This document shows, one piece after another, positions 33,367-42,899 of a DNA stretch of 64,000 nt. Each line of letters opens with the position of its first letter. The first letter of the stretch is position 1. A model generated the notes under the pieces. It worked only from the letters and a program-made list of their open reading frames with translations, did no database searches and was not told the origin of the DNA. The DNA is from Frankia sp. RB7 (GTDB lineage Bacteria; Pseudomonadota; Alphaproteobacteria; Rhizobiales; Xanthobacteraceae). The stretch covers positions 1 to 64,000 of the forward strand of contig JAUEPE010000017.1 in the NCBI GenBank assembly GCA_030403585.1, written 5' to 3'. The translations under genes were made by a program, and so were the position numbers.

Positions 33367-33633
33367 CCGACGCTCCGTTGTTGTATTCGGTAGATACACA
33401 CGACAAGCCATACTGGACTTGCTCGACTGGAAATGTGAACTGCATCAGTAGTTCTCTATTGCTCAGCCGTCGAGATAGCCGGCCCCGCCAAGTTGAAAAT
33501 CCGATATTTAGATTAATTCAGGAATCCATGGCTGAAAGCGCCGTCGTGACAATTTTGTGAGAAAATTCAGCGTCATTGCACCTTTATTTAATCCCCCCGG
33601 CCAGCTAAGAATTGTCGGAATAGGAGCCCTAAT

Positions 33634-34332
33634 ATGAAGTCCAGCCGGGTCGGAGTTGTTCTCGCGTCGATCGCGATTGCCGGGACCGCGATTGCCGCAG
33701 AGGTTTTTGCGCCACGGCAGCTGATGGCTCGAACCACGGCCTCCCAAAGCCTCGAAACCGTCATTCCTAAACAGTTTGGAGCTTGGAAGCTCGTCCCTGA
33801 GATCAGCCCGGTGAAGCCGGTCGATCCTGAAGCCTATGTCCAGCCACCGGATCCTCTCTCAGCGAAGGTTTACAGCCAGGAAGTGGCGCGAGGTTATACC
33901 GATGGCGCCGGGCATATCGTGATGCTGCTGGTCGCCTACGGCCCCGTGCAAAATTACAAGCTCAAGGCGCACCGACCCGAGATTTGCTACACAGCTAACG
34001 GGTTTCGCGTGTCCGACAAAACAAGTTCGAACTTGGATTATTCCGGTGGCGTACTGAAAACCACGAGATTGATTGCGGAGCGCGAGTCGCGTTTCGAACC
34101 GATCACCTATTGGATGAAGGTTGGCAACGACATCTCCAACGGCGTCGTCGATAATCAGATCAGCCGGTTAAAATATGGCCTGCGCGGCATCCTTCCCGAT
34201 GGCGCCCTGTTCAGGGTTTCAACGATCGGTCTTCCCAAGGACGCTTCGTTCAAGCTGCAAGATCAATTCATCAAGGATTTGCTGGTGGCTCTGCCTCCCC
34301 AGGAAAAAGGCTTCTTTCTGGGAAACTCCTGA
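33634..34332 (+). CDS. epsI: exosortase-associated protein EpsI
   Basis: A 232-residue exported or anchored protein with an N-terminal helix (MKSSRVGVVLASIAIAGTA) and the EpsI domain: LETVIPKQFGAWKLV, VLLVAYGPVQNYKLKAHRP, EICYTANGF, and a C-terminal LQDQFIKDLL. EpsI is part of many exosortase systems, often fused to the exosortase; here it is a separate gene. It faces the exosortase run across a 222-base spacer and is followed nine bases later by a protease gene. Confidence 0.92.
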   Translation: MKSSRVGVVLASIAIAGTAIAAEVFAPRQLMARTTASQSLETVIPKQFGAWKLVPEISPVKPVDPEAYVQPPDPLSAKVYSQEVARGYTDGAGHIVMLLVAYGPVQNYKLKAHRPEICYTANGFRVSDKTSSNLDYSGGVLKTTRLIAERESRFEPITYWMKVGNDISNGVVDNQISRLKYGLRGILPDGALFRVSTIGLPKDASFKLQDQFIKDLLVALPPQEKGFFLGNS

Positions 34333-34341
34333 TTGCCGCGG

Positions 34342-35088
34342 ATGAAGATTCGCTGGGCAGTGAGGGGCGACGAAAGTAACCAGCGAGGATCCGGGAGCCG
34401 AAGCTTGTCGAGGGTTCTGATCGCCGTTCTAGCGGCAATAACTGTCCAAATGGTGGCGGTCGGACCGGCTACGGCGCAGACACCCGACGATACCCTGCTT
34501 CCTTTCGCAGTAAATATCCACCGGACGCCAACGCAGACATGGCCGGGCTACGGAATTTATCTCGGAAAGGGCAATTTCCTGACTGCGGCCCACGTGGCCG
34601 GGCGAACTTGGTTTACGCGACCAAAAGTCACGATTGCGGACCATGAGTATCCCACCCGTGTCGTCAAGGAAGGTCAGCTCGAGGCAACTGACCTAACTTT
34701 ACTCGCAGTGGACGAAAGCCTCTTGCCAATGCGGTTGAGGCTGAGGCGCATGCGTCTCTGCGACGCGCCGCCGCGGCCGGGCCAGGAAGTCGTGACTGTG
34801 GTTCCCGAAGCGGTCGTTCGCTCCCGCATTATCGCGCCTGAGCGCATTCCCGCGGGAGCCCGGCGATACAGCACTGCCATCGTCGACGTCGCCAAGACCG
34901 GAAACTCGGGATCGGGAGTCTTCGACGCAAAGCAGAAATGTCTGCTGGGCATTATGAGTCGCAAGATCAGTCAGAAACGAACCAATCTGGTGACCCTAAA
35001 GGAAGAGACGTACGATATCGCGAAGTACTTCGTGCCTGCAACTGAGATCGCGACCTTCGTTCCACCAGGAACATTTGACGCGCAATAG
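34342..35088 (+). CDS. exported trypsin-like serine protease
   Basis: A 248-residue protein with an N-terminal signal (VLIAVLAAITVQMVAVG, cleavage near ATAQ) and a chymotrypsin-fold domain. The triad is readable as TAAH (histidine 84), ATDLTLL (aspartate 117) and GNSGSG (serine 189). ATG 34342 is nine bases after the TTG that directly follows the epsI stop; the genes are probably cotranscribed. A dedicated protease beside EpsI suggests a role in trimming surface or sorted proteins, but a general periplasmic role is possible. Confidence 0.85.
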   Translation: MKIRWAVRGDESNQRGSGSRSLSRVLIAVLAAITVQMVAVGPATAQTPDDTLLPFAVNIHRTPTQTWPGYGIYLGKGNFLTAAHVAGRTWFTRPKVTIADHEYPTRVVKEGQLEATDLTLLAVDESLLPMRLRLRRMRLCDAPPRPGQEVVTVVPEAVVRSRIIAPERIPAGARRYSTAIVDVAKTGNSGSGVFDAKQKCLLGIMSRKISQKRTNLVTLKEETYDIAKYFVPATEIATFVPPGTFDAQ

Positions 35089-35127
35089 GAGCCCGACTTG
35101 ATCGTCGAACAAGCCCGGACGATCTCC

Positions 35128-35931
35128 TTAGTAATATCCGTAATAGGTGTCGATCTTTTCAGATACCTTATTGACGACGACTCTTACCACGGGGACGCGC
35201 TCGAGATGTTTCTGGCATTCTTTGATGTCCGCCGCCGATGAGCTTCCCACTCCGGTCACCAGCAGCACCGCGTCCATGCGGGGCAAGATCGAAATCACGT
35301 CATCTCCAAGCAGCATCGGCGGCAAATCGAAGATCACAGTATGAGAACGAAATTCCCGTTTGATCGCCTGAAGCAACGTCGTCATTGTCTGTGAGGCCAT
35401 CCACTCGGACGACCCGGAAGTTGGTCCCGAGCCCGGCAACAGGAACAAGCTTTTCGGTCCGACCCCCGCCTTGATCACCGCCGATGAAATCGGGGTCTGC
35501 CCATCGAGCACACTAAGAACGCCGCCGCTCCGCGGCAAACCGAGATAATTTGCGACCATCGGCTTGCGCAAATCGAGGTCCACGACGAGCGCAGATCGTT
35601 CGGGAAGCCTCGCAATGCTCATGGCCAGATTGCATGCGGTCACCGTTTTGCCGCAGCCGGCCGTCGGCGAAGTGATAGCCAAGAACTGCCAGTTTTTCTT
35701 GTCCATTTCCTGGAGCACCTGGGTCCGCAGCATGTCGTAATAGCGGCCGCTTTCGCCACCCGCAAAAGCCACGATGCGATTGGCCTCGAGGTGTTCCGCA
35801 TCTAGGCGGACTTCACGTACCGTCGCTAACTCGTGCCCCCCGGCGATCGGTTTCGATCCGCCGATGAACTCCTGTTGTGCGGGACTGTCGCCGGAACGCG
35901 CCAGCTCTACAGCCTGCTTGATCGAGTCCAT
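35128..35931 (-). CDS. CpsD/CapB-type BY-kinase (exopolysaccharide tyrosine autokinase)
   Basis: A 267-residue P-loop ATPase of the bacterial tyrosine kinase type. Walker A is TSPTAGCGKT (87-96), Walker A' VVDLDLRKP (116-124), and Walker B TVIFDLPP. The C-terminus ends in a tyrosine cluster (TYYGYY), the autophosphorylation site. In Wzz systems this kinase partners the membrane chain-length regulator encoded just upstream (15-base gap) and controls polymer length. It is read leftward, after the Wzz-like gene. Confidence 0.93.
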   Translation of the reverse strand: MDSIKQAVELARSGDSPAQQEFIGGSKPIAGGHELATVREVRLDAEHLEANRIVAFAGGESGRYYDMLRTQVLQEMDKKNWQFLAITSPTAGCGKTVTACNLAMSIARLPERSALVVDLDLRKPMVANYLGLPRSGGVLSVLDGQTPISSAVIKAGVGPKSLFLLPGSGPTSGSSEWMASQTMTTLLQAIKREFRSHTVIFDLPPMLLGDDVISILPRMDAVLLVTGVGSSSAADIKECQKHLERVPVVRVVVNKVSEKIDTYYGYY

Positions 35932-35946
35932 AAGAACCTCTCGAGA

Positions 35947-37302
35947 TTAACGGAACAGGCCTGCCCGCGCTTTGGCGACCATGAGATCGAGCGGCGGCAT
36001 GAAGAAATAGGCGCCTGCAAGGAGGCCGACCAAAACAAGGACTGCCAACACGATCGCAGCGACCCTGCGCAGCTTCCGTCGCCGAAGTTCAGCCTTCGTG
36101 CCAATAAATGGAATCGGAACGAGAAGCCGGTTATCGACGATCGTGAATAAATCGCTGCTGCGCCGAATAGTCTTGTCTGTCAATTCAAGCAGAAAAGTCA
36201 GGCCCGCGCCGGCAGCAAATGCGAACGCGAACGTAAGAGCTAGCAACTTGGGGCGATGCGGCTTGATCGGGTCCTGTGGCGCGGTCGGCTGTTCGATCAC
36301 CTCGAGTTTTTCAGACTGTTGGTCCTTTTCGAGGTTTTCTCCCAAGCGCGCGGCCATCAGCTTGGATTGAGCTGCCTCAAGGTTTTTCTGTAAACCATCC
36401 TGCTGCGCAACAAGCGCATCGAGGCTTGCCGCCGCCGAGGCGTCACTTCCGTTCGTCGCCGGCGCTTGAGCTGCACTTTCCATCGCCTGGATCTGGCGCT
36501 TCAGCGACTGGATCATTGGATGTTTGTCGGAATAGAGCGCGCTCTTCTGAACCAGCTCAGCCTTCAACTGAGCAAGCGTGCTTGTCGGCTGGTCCTGCCC
36601 CGATGCCGTCGCCGGTTTGCCCTGGGCAATTCGCAGCTGAGCGATTTTTGCATCGAGCGCCGCATTCTCGTTCTGCAGCCGCTGGACCTCGCGATACAAA
36701 AACCGCGATGTGTCAGTCGCGCGGGTGGTTCGATCGCGAAGGTCTTCATTGAGAATTCGTGTCATCAGCTCGTTGGCAACACGAGCCGCGACGGCAGGAT
36801 CTCCGTACTCAAATCCGACCGAGAAGACAATCGTCGGATTTTCCAAAGCGGCCCTCGTCTGCCGCTTAAAATCCAGGATTGGATCGACCGGGGCGACCTT
36901 GGTAGACTTCTTCATCAAGTCGACCAGCTCGGTGACCGACATGAGCGCACGCTTCTCGGGGAAGAGCTGGAACTTGTCGGCGATCGCGATGAGGTTGTCG
37001 CGCGTCATAGTGCGCTGCTGAATGACCTGGATTCGCTCCTGCGCAGCGCTCGTCACAGTCGATCGGACGAGTTCGGTCGGGATCTGCTGGGACTGAACGA
37101 GGATCTTGCCTTCCGAAAGATAGGTTGGCGGCCAGATCAGGACCGCCGCGGTTCCCGCCGCCGCAATCAGAACAAACGGCACAACAAAAAATAGCCAGCG
37201 CCGTTTAATAATATCCAGATAGTACGAAGGCCGCAGCAAATGAGACCGGTCCTGCTCAAGCGGACCGTCAAAATTGTCTTCGAAATCAATCTTTTGCAGC
37301 AT
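35947..37302 (-). CDS. Wzz/GNVR-family polysaccharide chain-length determinant
   Basis: A 451-residue inner-membrane protein from ATG 37302 (the frame from 37365 has 21 unlikely residues). A first helix (RWLFFVVPFVLIAAAGTAAV) is followed by a Wzz domain (PTYLSEGKILVQSQQIPTEL). A long periplasmic coiled coil (about 190-330, with leucine heptads) leads to a second helix (LLALTFAFAFAAGAGLTFLL) and a cytoplasmic tail with GNVR-like residues. A third hydrophobic helix follows near the C-terminus. It forms the export/length unit with the BY-kinase next to it. Confidence 0.93.
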   Translation of the reverse strand: MLQKIDFEDNFDGPLEQDRSHLLRPSYYLDIIKRRWLFFVVPFVLIAAAGTAAVLIWPPTYLSEGKILVQSQQIPTELVRSTVTSAAQERIQVIQQRTMTRDNLIAIADKFQLFPEKRALMSVTELVDLMKKSTKVAPVDPILDFKRQTRAALENPTIVFSVGFEYGDPAVAARVANELMTRILNEDLRDRTTRATDTSRFLYREVQRLQNENAALDAKIAQLRIAQGKPATASGQDQPTSTLAQLKAELVQKSALYSDKHPMIQSLKRQIQAMESAAQAPATNGSDASAAASLDALVAQQDGLQKNLEAAQSKLMAARLGENLEKDQQSEKLEVIEQPTAPQDPIKPHRPKLLALTFAFAFAAGAGLTFLLELTDKTIRRSSDLFTIVDNRLLVPIPFIGTKAELRRRKLRRVAAIVLAVLVLVGLLAGAYFFMPPLDLMVAKARAGLFR

Positions 37303-37578
37303 GCGTTTACTGGAACCCGGTTGGTGCGACCTGCAACGCGCGAAAAACGTGGATCGAAAGTTCACTCAGCCTACAATCGATCTTTCAACTGATTTTAGCA
37401 TCGAAATTGCATAGAAGGTCATTAATTATTGCGTCGCGACAAGGTTTTGACTTGTCAGCCTTAATAATGATCGTGAGTCGTTTCTTTAGCCAATTTCGTT
37501 CAATACTTGGCAGTCCGGATAGCTGGCTTTCGGAGCGTTGAGCTATAAGGCGGCCAAGGCAGGCTAGAGAACGGCAGG

Positions 37579-38415
37579 ATGTACGAGTCATTTTACCAGC
37601 TGCGCGAGAAGCCCTTCTCGATTCTGCCAGATCCGGATCTGATCTATTGGGGCAAGATGCACTCGATGGCATTCACGATGCTGGAGTTCGGCATCATGAA
37701 CAATGCCGGCTTTACTGTCATTACCGGGGAGATCGGCTCGGGCAAAACGACGCTCGTGCGGCACCTGCTCAAGAAGCTCAGCCCATCACTTACGCTCGGG
37801 CTCATCTCCAGCTCGCCGCAAGGACGTGAGGAACTCCTGCAGTGGATATTGATGGCCTTAGGGCAATCGTTTGATGGAAGCTACCCTCATCTTTTCAAGA
37901 ACTTGCAGGATTTTCTGCACGGGCAATACGCGACCGGTCGGCGCACGGTTCTGATCATCGATGAAGCGCAAAATCTCGAGCCGGAAGCTCTTGAGCACCT
38001 GCGGATGCTGTCCAACATCAATGCGGATAAATTCCAAGTCTTGCAGCTTATACTCGTGGGACAGCCGCAATTGCGGGATCTCCTCCTGCTCCCCAAGCTG
38101 CACCAATTCGCCCAGCGGATTTCGTCCGATTTCCATCTGCGGCCGCTGGATGCCAGGGAGGTCGCTAACTACATCACCTTCCGCCTGCAGGCTGTTGGCG
38201 CCCCTCGGCCCCTTTTCACCCAGGAAGCCTGCGCATTGATTGGAGCCGCCAGCGGTGGAATTCCCCGGATGATCAACGTCCTATGCGATACAGCCCTGGT
38301 TTACGGGTTCGCCAACGACCAGAAGGTCATTGGCGAGCAACTGGTCCGGGACGTTATTGCAGACAAGCAACAGTACAGCATTTTTCCTGTAAAGCAGCTC
38401 TCCCAGGTTCCTTAA
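37579..38415 (+). CDS. XrtA-type/ExeA-like secretion ATPase
   Basis: A 278-residue AAA ATPase. N-terminal MYESFYQLREKPFSILPDP is the family signature. Walker A is GEIGSGKTT (50-58) and Walker B VLIIDEAQN (124-132). A C-terminal winged-helix region contains FTQEACALIGAASGGIPR. This class occurs in PEP-CTERM and type II secretion loci and is thought to assist assembly of the export apparatus. It is divergent from the Wzz/kinase pair and upstream of the export protein gene by about 130 bases. Confidence 0.9.
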   Translation: MYESFYQLREKPFSILPDPDLIYWGKMHSMAFTMLEFGIMNNAGFTVITGEIGSGKTTLVRHLLKKLSPSLTLGLISSSPQGREELLQWILMALGQSFDGSYPHLFKNLQDFLHGQYATGRRTVLIIDEAQNLEPEALEHLRMLSNINADKFQVLQLILVGQPQLRDLLLLPKLHQFAQRISSDFHLRPLDAREVANYITFRLQAVGAPRPLFTQEACALIGAASGGIPRMINVLCDTALVYGFANDQKVIGEQLVRDVIADKQQYSIFPVKQLSQVP

Positions 38416-38545
38416 GTCACTGAAACCCATTAGTTTCCGAGTGTTACCCCCGTTCGTCGGGGCGTCTTGGCCTGAGTCGTTCAGCAAAGATTAGGATTAA
38501 CACTTTACTTCGCGCATCTGCGCCTTTCGCGAAGAGGAAACAAAC

Positions 38546-39130
38546 ATGCGGACGGTTTTGCTGGCAGTATTTATGGCTCTCTTCGCCACGTCTGCCTTCT
38601 CGCAGACGCTCAAGCCCGGCGATACCCTGTCGATCACCGTGTTGCAGGATCCAAAGCTGGATCGCTCGGTGGTGGTCGATCCCCTCGGAGAGATCGCCTT
38701 TCCGCTGGCTGGCCACATCCGCGCCCGCGGATTGAGCCCCCTGGCGCTCGAAAACATCCTCAAGGCGAAGCTGCGGCCGAACTACAAGGATGACGCCTTG
38801 GACGTCACAGTTGCATTGGCAAATGCGCCCAAAGATGTCCCTGAAGATGACTTGAAGCCCAAGATCTTCATCACAGGCGAAGTATCGAGACCCGGTCCTT
38901 ACGTCATTCGGCAGCCTACGACCCTGATGCAGGCCATATCGCTCGCGGGCGGCCTCGGTCCCTACGCGGCGAAAAAGCGGATTCAGGTGCGTCGCCGCGC
39001 GCCCGGCGGCGATGAGACGATCTACGTGTTCAACTACAGGGCTTATGAGGCCGGCGCCGATCTCGAAGGCAACATCGCCTTACGAGCAGGCGACGTGATC
39101 ATGGTCCCGGAGCGAGGGTTTTTCGACTGA
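38546..39130 (+). CDS. polysaccharide export outer-membrane protein (Wza-like)
   Basis: A 194-residue exported protein (signal MRTVLLAVFMALFATSAFS). It has the Poly_export domain (LKPGDTLSITVLQDPKLDRS, FPLAGHIRARGLSP) and one SLBB-type domain (FITGEVSRPGPYVIRQPTTL). There is no lipobox cysteine and it is shorter than Wza, so it may form the periplasmic ring with another outer-membrane component. The adjacent barrel gene is a likely partner. Confidence 0.9.
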   Translation: MRTVLLAVFMALFATSAFSQTLKPGDTLSITVLQDPKLDRSVVVDPLGEIAFPLAGHIRARGLSPLALENILKAKLRPNYKDDALDVTVALANAPKDVPEDDLKPKIFITGEVSRPGPYVIRQPTTLMQAISLAGGLGPYAAKKRIQVRRRAPGGDETIYVFNYRAYEAGADLEGNIALRAGDVIMVPERGFFD

Positions 39131-39168
39131 CAAGCAAACCTTAAGTGCACCCGGGGGCGGGACCAATT

Positions 39169-40404
39169 GTGAAAAGGATTGCGATTGCGGTCTCGATTTC
39201 GTTCGGGCTAGCACCGGCGACCGCTTTTGCATGGGATTGGTCGCTTAAAACGATAGAAAGCCAGACGGTCGAGCTCAACAGCAATCAGTTTTTGAGATCA
39301 TCCCCTGCTGGTTCGGTTGGATCCTATTCCACGATAACTGGGATCGCAGAGGCTCTGACACCGACGTCCAAGCTCACGCTGAATGGAGATGGTTCGTATA
39401 GAAATTTTTGGGGACCAGGCGCTCTGGGAGTATCTGAGTCTATCTCTTACGGAGCGATGGCGCGCTACGATCGGTTCGAGAAGAACAAGTCCGATAAAGA
39501 GTACGTCGAAGTCGATTGGAGACAGCAGAGTACGTCATTGGCGCTATTGAACGAACTGGGGGTTGTCTTGCCGACCGGCGGCTTCATAGATCGGTTCACT
39601 ACGACCGGCGGCATTGATCGTTCGTTCAATGCGAGCGACAGTGTCAACTTGTTCGCCACATCCACTCGCACATACTACGAGCCTTCCACCGGTGGGACCG
39701 CATTTACCGACACATTAGCACGGGGGGCGTGGCGGCACGGGCTTAGCTCCACGACCGGTGTCAGCCTATCATCTGAGGCTGAGCTTCTATCCTACGACAA
39801 TGCATTCAGCACGCAGATAAGCATCTTCCGCAATCAGGTGGGTATCGACACCGCCCTATCATCGTTGCTGTCCTTTAAAGGCAATATCGGCGCAGCCTAT
39901 CTAGTGACCGATGGCGGCGCATCCACATCCGCAATCGTCGGAGTGAATGCAAATACCCCAATCGGAAACACGGCCCTCGACTGGATCGGCGATGCCATTC
40001 TGACCTACAAGTTTATGAAGACAGCAACACTGTCGGTCACCGCCAGCCAATCGGTTGGCCCAAGCATTGTTGGCTCACTGTTCAAGCGGGACAGCCTTAG
40101 TGCCAGCGTAAACTATCTCATCAACAGCCGCGAGAACCTGAGCTTCTCGGCCAGCGGTAACCGGCAGATTTCCGGGACGACCACCGATTATGCTTCAGTT
40201 TCTGCGACCTATGGATACAATCCGATAAAGGAGGTATCGCTGCAGCTCACCTATCGCTACCAGCACCGCTTTGCCAGCACGGGGACGACAACCCTCGACC
40301 CGCTAACCGGCACGCCGACGGTATCCGGAACTGGTCCCGCCGACTCACACAGCGTGATGTTCGTCGCCACCCACAATTTCCTCGTGCTCCCGCACGGGAA
40401 TTAG
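39169..40404 (+). CDS. outer-membrane beta-barrel protein of the export locus
   Basis: A 411-residue exported protein. GTG 39169 is chosen over GTG 39145 because GGGGGCGGGAC lies just before it and the signal VKRIAIAVSISFGLAP follows. The mature part is entirely beta-strand like with repeated aromatic ends (SYRNFWGPGALG, SYGAMARYDRFEKN, SATYGYNPIKEVSLQLTYRY) and ends HSVMFVATHNFLVLPH. It resembles the EpsL/PEP-CTERM-associated outer-membrane proteins of exosortase loci. Its stop codon shares bases with that of the convergent TPR gene (TTAG at 40401-40404). Confidence 0.8.
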   Translation: MKRIAIAVSISFGLAPATAFAWDWSLKTIESQTVELNSNQFLRSSPAGSVGSYSTITGIAEALTPTSKLTLNGDGSYRNFWGPGALGVSESISYGAMARYDRFEKNKSDKEYVEVDWRQQSTSLALLNELGVVLPTGGFIDRFTTTGGIDRSFNASDSVNLFATSTRTYYEPSTGGTAFTDTLARGAWRHGLSSTTGVSLSSEAELLSYDNAFSTQISIFRNQVGIDTALSSLLSFKGNIGAAYLVTDGGASTSAIVGVNANTPIGNTALDWIGDAILTYKFMKTATLSVTASQSVGPSIVGSLFKRDSLSASVNYLINSRENLSFSASGNRQISGTTTDYASVSATYGYNPIKEVSLQLTYRYQHRFASTGTTTLDPLTGTPTVSGTGPADSHSVMFVATHNFLVLPHGN

Positions 40405-42899
40405 AGGCTCTTCTTCAAGGCGTCCTGGATGCTCTTCTTAAGCTCGGTGTCATCCGGTTCGAGCTTGGCAGCTGTCTCCAACTCCTCTTTGGATTTCTGC
40501 GCTTGTCCATCCGCAGCGTAAGCCAGACCAAGATGATAGTGGACCGCAGAGAGGTCTGCCGACTTCGCCGCAGCAGGCTCCAAGATGGCGATCGCCGACT
40601 TGATGTCTCCTTGCTTGAAACGCGCCCATCCCACCGTGTCCTGGAATTGCGGCACGTTGGATGCTTTTAACGTTTCAGCCAGCGCAGCAGCCCGATCCAG
40701 GCTCTCCTTGTCAGACCGCGTATCAAGGAGAAGGCTGGCAAGATTGTTGATCACGATCAGGGATTGCGCCCGCGGCTGGTCCTTCAGGATCGACTCGTAC
40801 TGCGAGATAGCTGCCGCATTGTCGTTCTTCAGGATCTGGAGGCTTGCTGACGACATCCTCAGAGTCATGTTCTGAGGATTCTCCTTCAGACCGCTCTGCA
40901 AGACATCGCCGGCCGCATTGAGACTTTTGACGCGGATATAGTACTCCGATAAAGCGCTGTAGCCCGACGCATCCTTAGGCTTCTGCTTGATCGCTTCTTG
41001 GAAGCTAGCGATCGCATCCTGATCCTTCTTCTGCGCCAGCTGCGCCTGCCCCAGAATGACCAAGAGCTCCGCATTGTCGGGATAGCGCTTGCTCACCTCC
41101 TGCAGGAGCGTCACCGCATCGGCAGCTCGTTCCATACGAATATAGGCGGATGCCAACGCAACGGCTGGCTGAATTGCATCCGGGGCCGCCTTGCGGGCAT
41201 CTTCAAGCGCGGCAATGCTCTCTCCAATGCGCTGCTGACCAGCAAAAGCTGCAGCCTTGATCTGGTCAGAAACGACACGACCGTCCTTGTTGGCCGCAAT
41301 GGTTTTTGCAATCGCGAGTGCACCATCCCAGTTCTGACGGCTTAGCTTGACCTGGGCCAGCGAGGAAAGGGCTTGCAAGTTGCCCGGGTAGCGAGCGACG
41401 ACTTCGCTCAGGACATCCTCGGCCCGCGCGGCATCGTTTCGGCGCTGAAGGAAGGCAACGTATCTCAGGGCGACCTCGATATTGGAGTTCGAGTTCTTCA
41501 GCGCATCCGCGTATTGGCGATCCGCAAGCTCGGGCTTCCCGCTCTGCTCGTAGGCGAGCGCAAGCGCGATCAGCAATTCGGGCGATTTCGGCTGGTCGGC
41601 CAACGCCTCGCGCAGATCTGCGATGGCGCTGTCCGTCTGTCCCTTGTCGAGGCTAAGAGCCGCGCGCAGGCGAAGCGCGCCTGAATTGCGGCGGTCCTTC
41701 GCGAGAATTTCTGAGATCAACGGCTCCGCCGCGGCCTTGTCACCTTTCGCGGTCAACATCTCGGCAAGCCTGACCTGTGCTTTCGTCTTCTGGTCGGCCT
41801 TGTCAGTCTCCGAAACCAGCTTCTGCAATTCGGAGATCGCGTCGCTCTGGCGATTCCCAATAAAATGGAGCTCCGCCAACGCGAACCTGTAGTCGAAGAT
41901 ATCACCACCGGCCTTGATCCGGGACTCGAGTTCGGCCCGTGCTGCATCCGCGCCCCTGAACGTGTTCAGGAAGCGAACCAGATCCAGCTCGAGCTTTGTA
42001 TCCGTCGGACTGGAAGCGGCGCGTGCCCGCAACTCCTTCTCGGCATCATCAAATTTGCGCTCGGCCGTGAGAATCTGAATAAGCTGAAGACGATATGAAG
42101 CTTCTTGCGGATGATCGGCCATGAGCTGCCGCACCAGCTTCTCGGCTTCGGAAAGATCGCCCTTCCTGACAAGAATATCGACCCGCAAACGTGTCGCACG
42201 CAGGCGATCGGCCTCTTGAGCTTGTGGCGGAACCCCATCGAGCATCTTTATCGCGGCGCCGCTATCACCGTCGGCAAGCTTCTTGGAGGCAAGCAGGGTC
42301 ACGGCATCGATATTGGTAGGGTCGATATCATAAGCGCGTTGCGCCTCGCGGATCGCACTGGCGGGGTCATTCGTTCTGACCAGCGCCAGAGCCCGCACCG
42401 CATGAAGCCCGGCATTCGGCTGATCCCCTTCATTGGCGGCGTCGAGAATCTTGATCGCCGGTTCGGCAGCTCCGCCGGCCACCATGATCCTGGCGAGCTT
42501 CACTCTCGCGTCGATGTCTTTCGGATCGAGCTCGACGATCCTTCGCAGGTCGAGAAACAACGAGTTCGCTTTCGTACGCTCATCGATCCCGGCCAGAGCC
42601 TTCCAAACTTCAACCTTGTCGCTCTTGTATTTGACGGCCTTGAGAAGCTCGAGCCTCGCGCCGAGGTCATCCTTCTTGGCGATCAGCGCCATGCCGCTTT
42701 CGTAGTACTCTTGGGAACGCTGCTCAGGTGAGCTACAACCAGCAAGGACAGCGGCCACCAAGGCCACCCCTAGGAGTTTCCAGATCGTCCGCTGCACAAA
42801 GCCAGATTCCAAACCAACGCCAATTTTCATTTTGGTATCCAAACTGTTGCTCGCAGGCGATCGCGCCGATTTGAGCTGCTGTCGCGCAGAATTAGCCAT
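40401..42899 (-). CDS. prsT: PrsT-like TPR lipoprotein of PEP-CTERM systems
   Basis: An 832-residue lipoprotein: signal ends LVAAVLAGC, followed by more than fifteen TPR-type helical repeats (for example YESGMALIAKKDDLGARLELL, then YRLQLIQILTAERKFDDAEKEL and late VHYHLGLAYAADGQAQKSKEELE). PrsT-type proteins occur beside exosortases and are thought to scaffold surface-protein or polymer assembly in the periplasm. The listed start 42899 overlaps the stop of the upstream glycosyltransferase gene by eight bases. ATG 42830 begins a more conventional lipoprotein signal and may be the true start. Confidence 0.85.
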   Translation of the reverse strand: MANSARQQLKSARSPASNSLDTKMKIGVGLESGFVQRTIWKLLGVALVAAVLAGCSSPEQRSQEYYESGMALIAKKDDLGARLELLKAVKYKSDKVEVWKALAGIDERTKANSLFLDLRRIVELDPKDIDARVKLARIMVAGGAAEPAIKILDAANEGDQPNAGLHAVRALALVRTNDPASAIREAQRAYDIDPTNIDAVTLLASKKLADGDSGAAIKMLDGVPPQAQEADRLRATRLRVDILVRKGDLSEAEKLVRQLMADHPQEASYRLQLIQILTAERKFDDAEKELRARAASSPTDTKLELDLVRFLNTFRGADAARAELESRIKAGGDIFDYRFALAELHFIGNRQSDAISELQKLVSETDKADQKTKAQVRLAEMLTAKGDKAAAEPLISEILAKDRRNSGALRLRAALSLDKGQTDSAIADLREALADQPKSPELLIALALAYEQSGKPELADRQYADALKNSNSNIEVALRYVAFLQRRNDAARAEDVLSEVVARYPGNLQALSSLAQVKLSRQNWDGALAIAKTIAANKDGRVVSDQIKAAAFAGQQRIGESIAALEDARKAAPDAIQPAVALASAYIRMERAADAVTLLQEVSKRYPDNAELLVILGQAQLAQKKDQDAIASFQEAIKQKPKDASGYSALSEYYIRVKSLNAAGDVLQSGLKENPQNMTLRMSSASLQILKNDNAAAISQYESILKDQPRAQSLIVINNLASLLLDTRSDKESLDRAAALAETLKASNVPQFQDTVGWARFKQGDIKSAIAILEPAAAKSADLSAVHYHLGLAYAADGQAQKSKEELETAAKLEPDDTELKKSIQDALKKSL

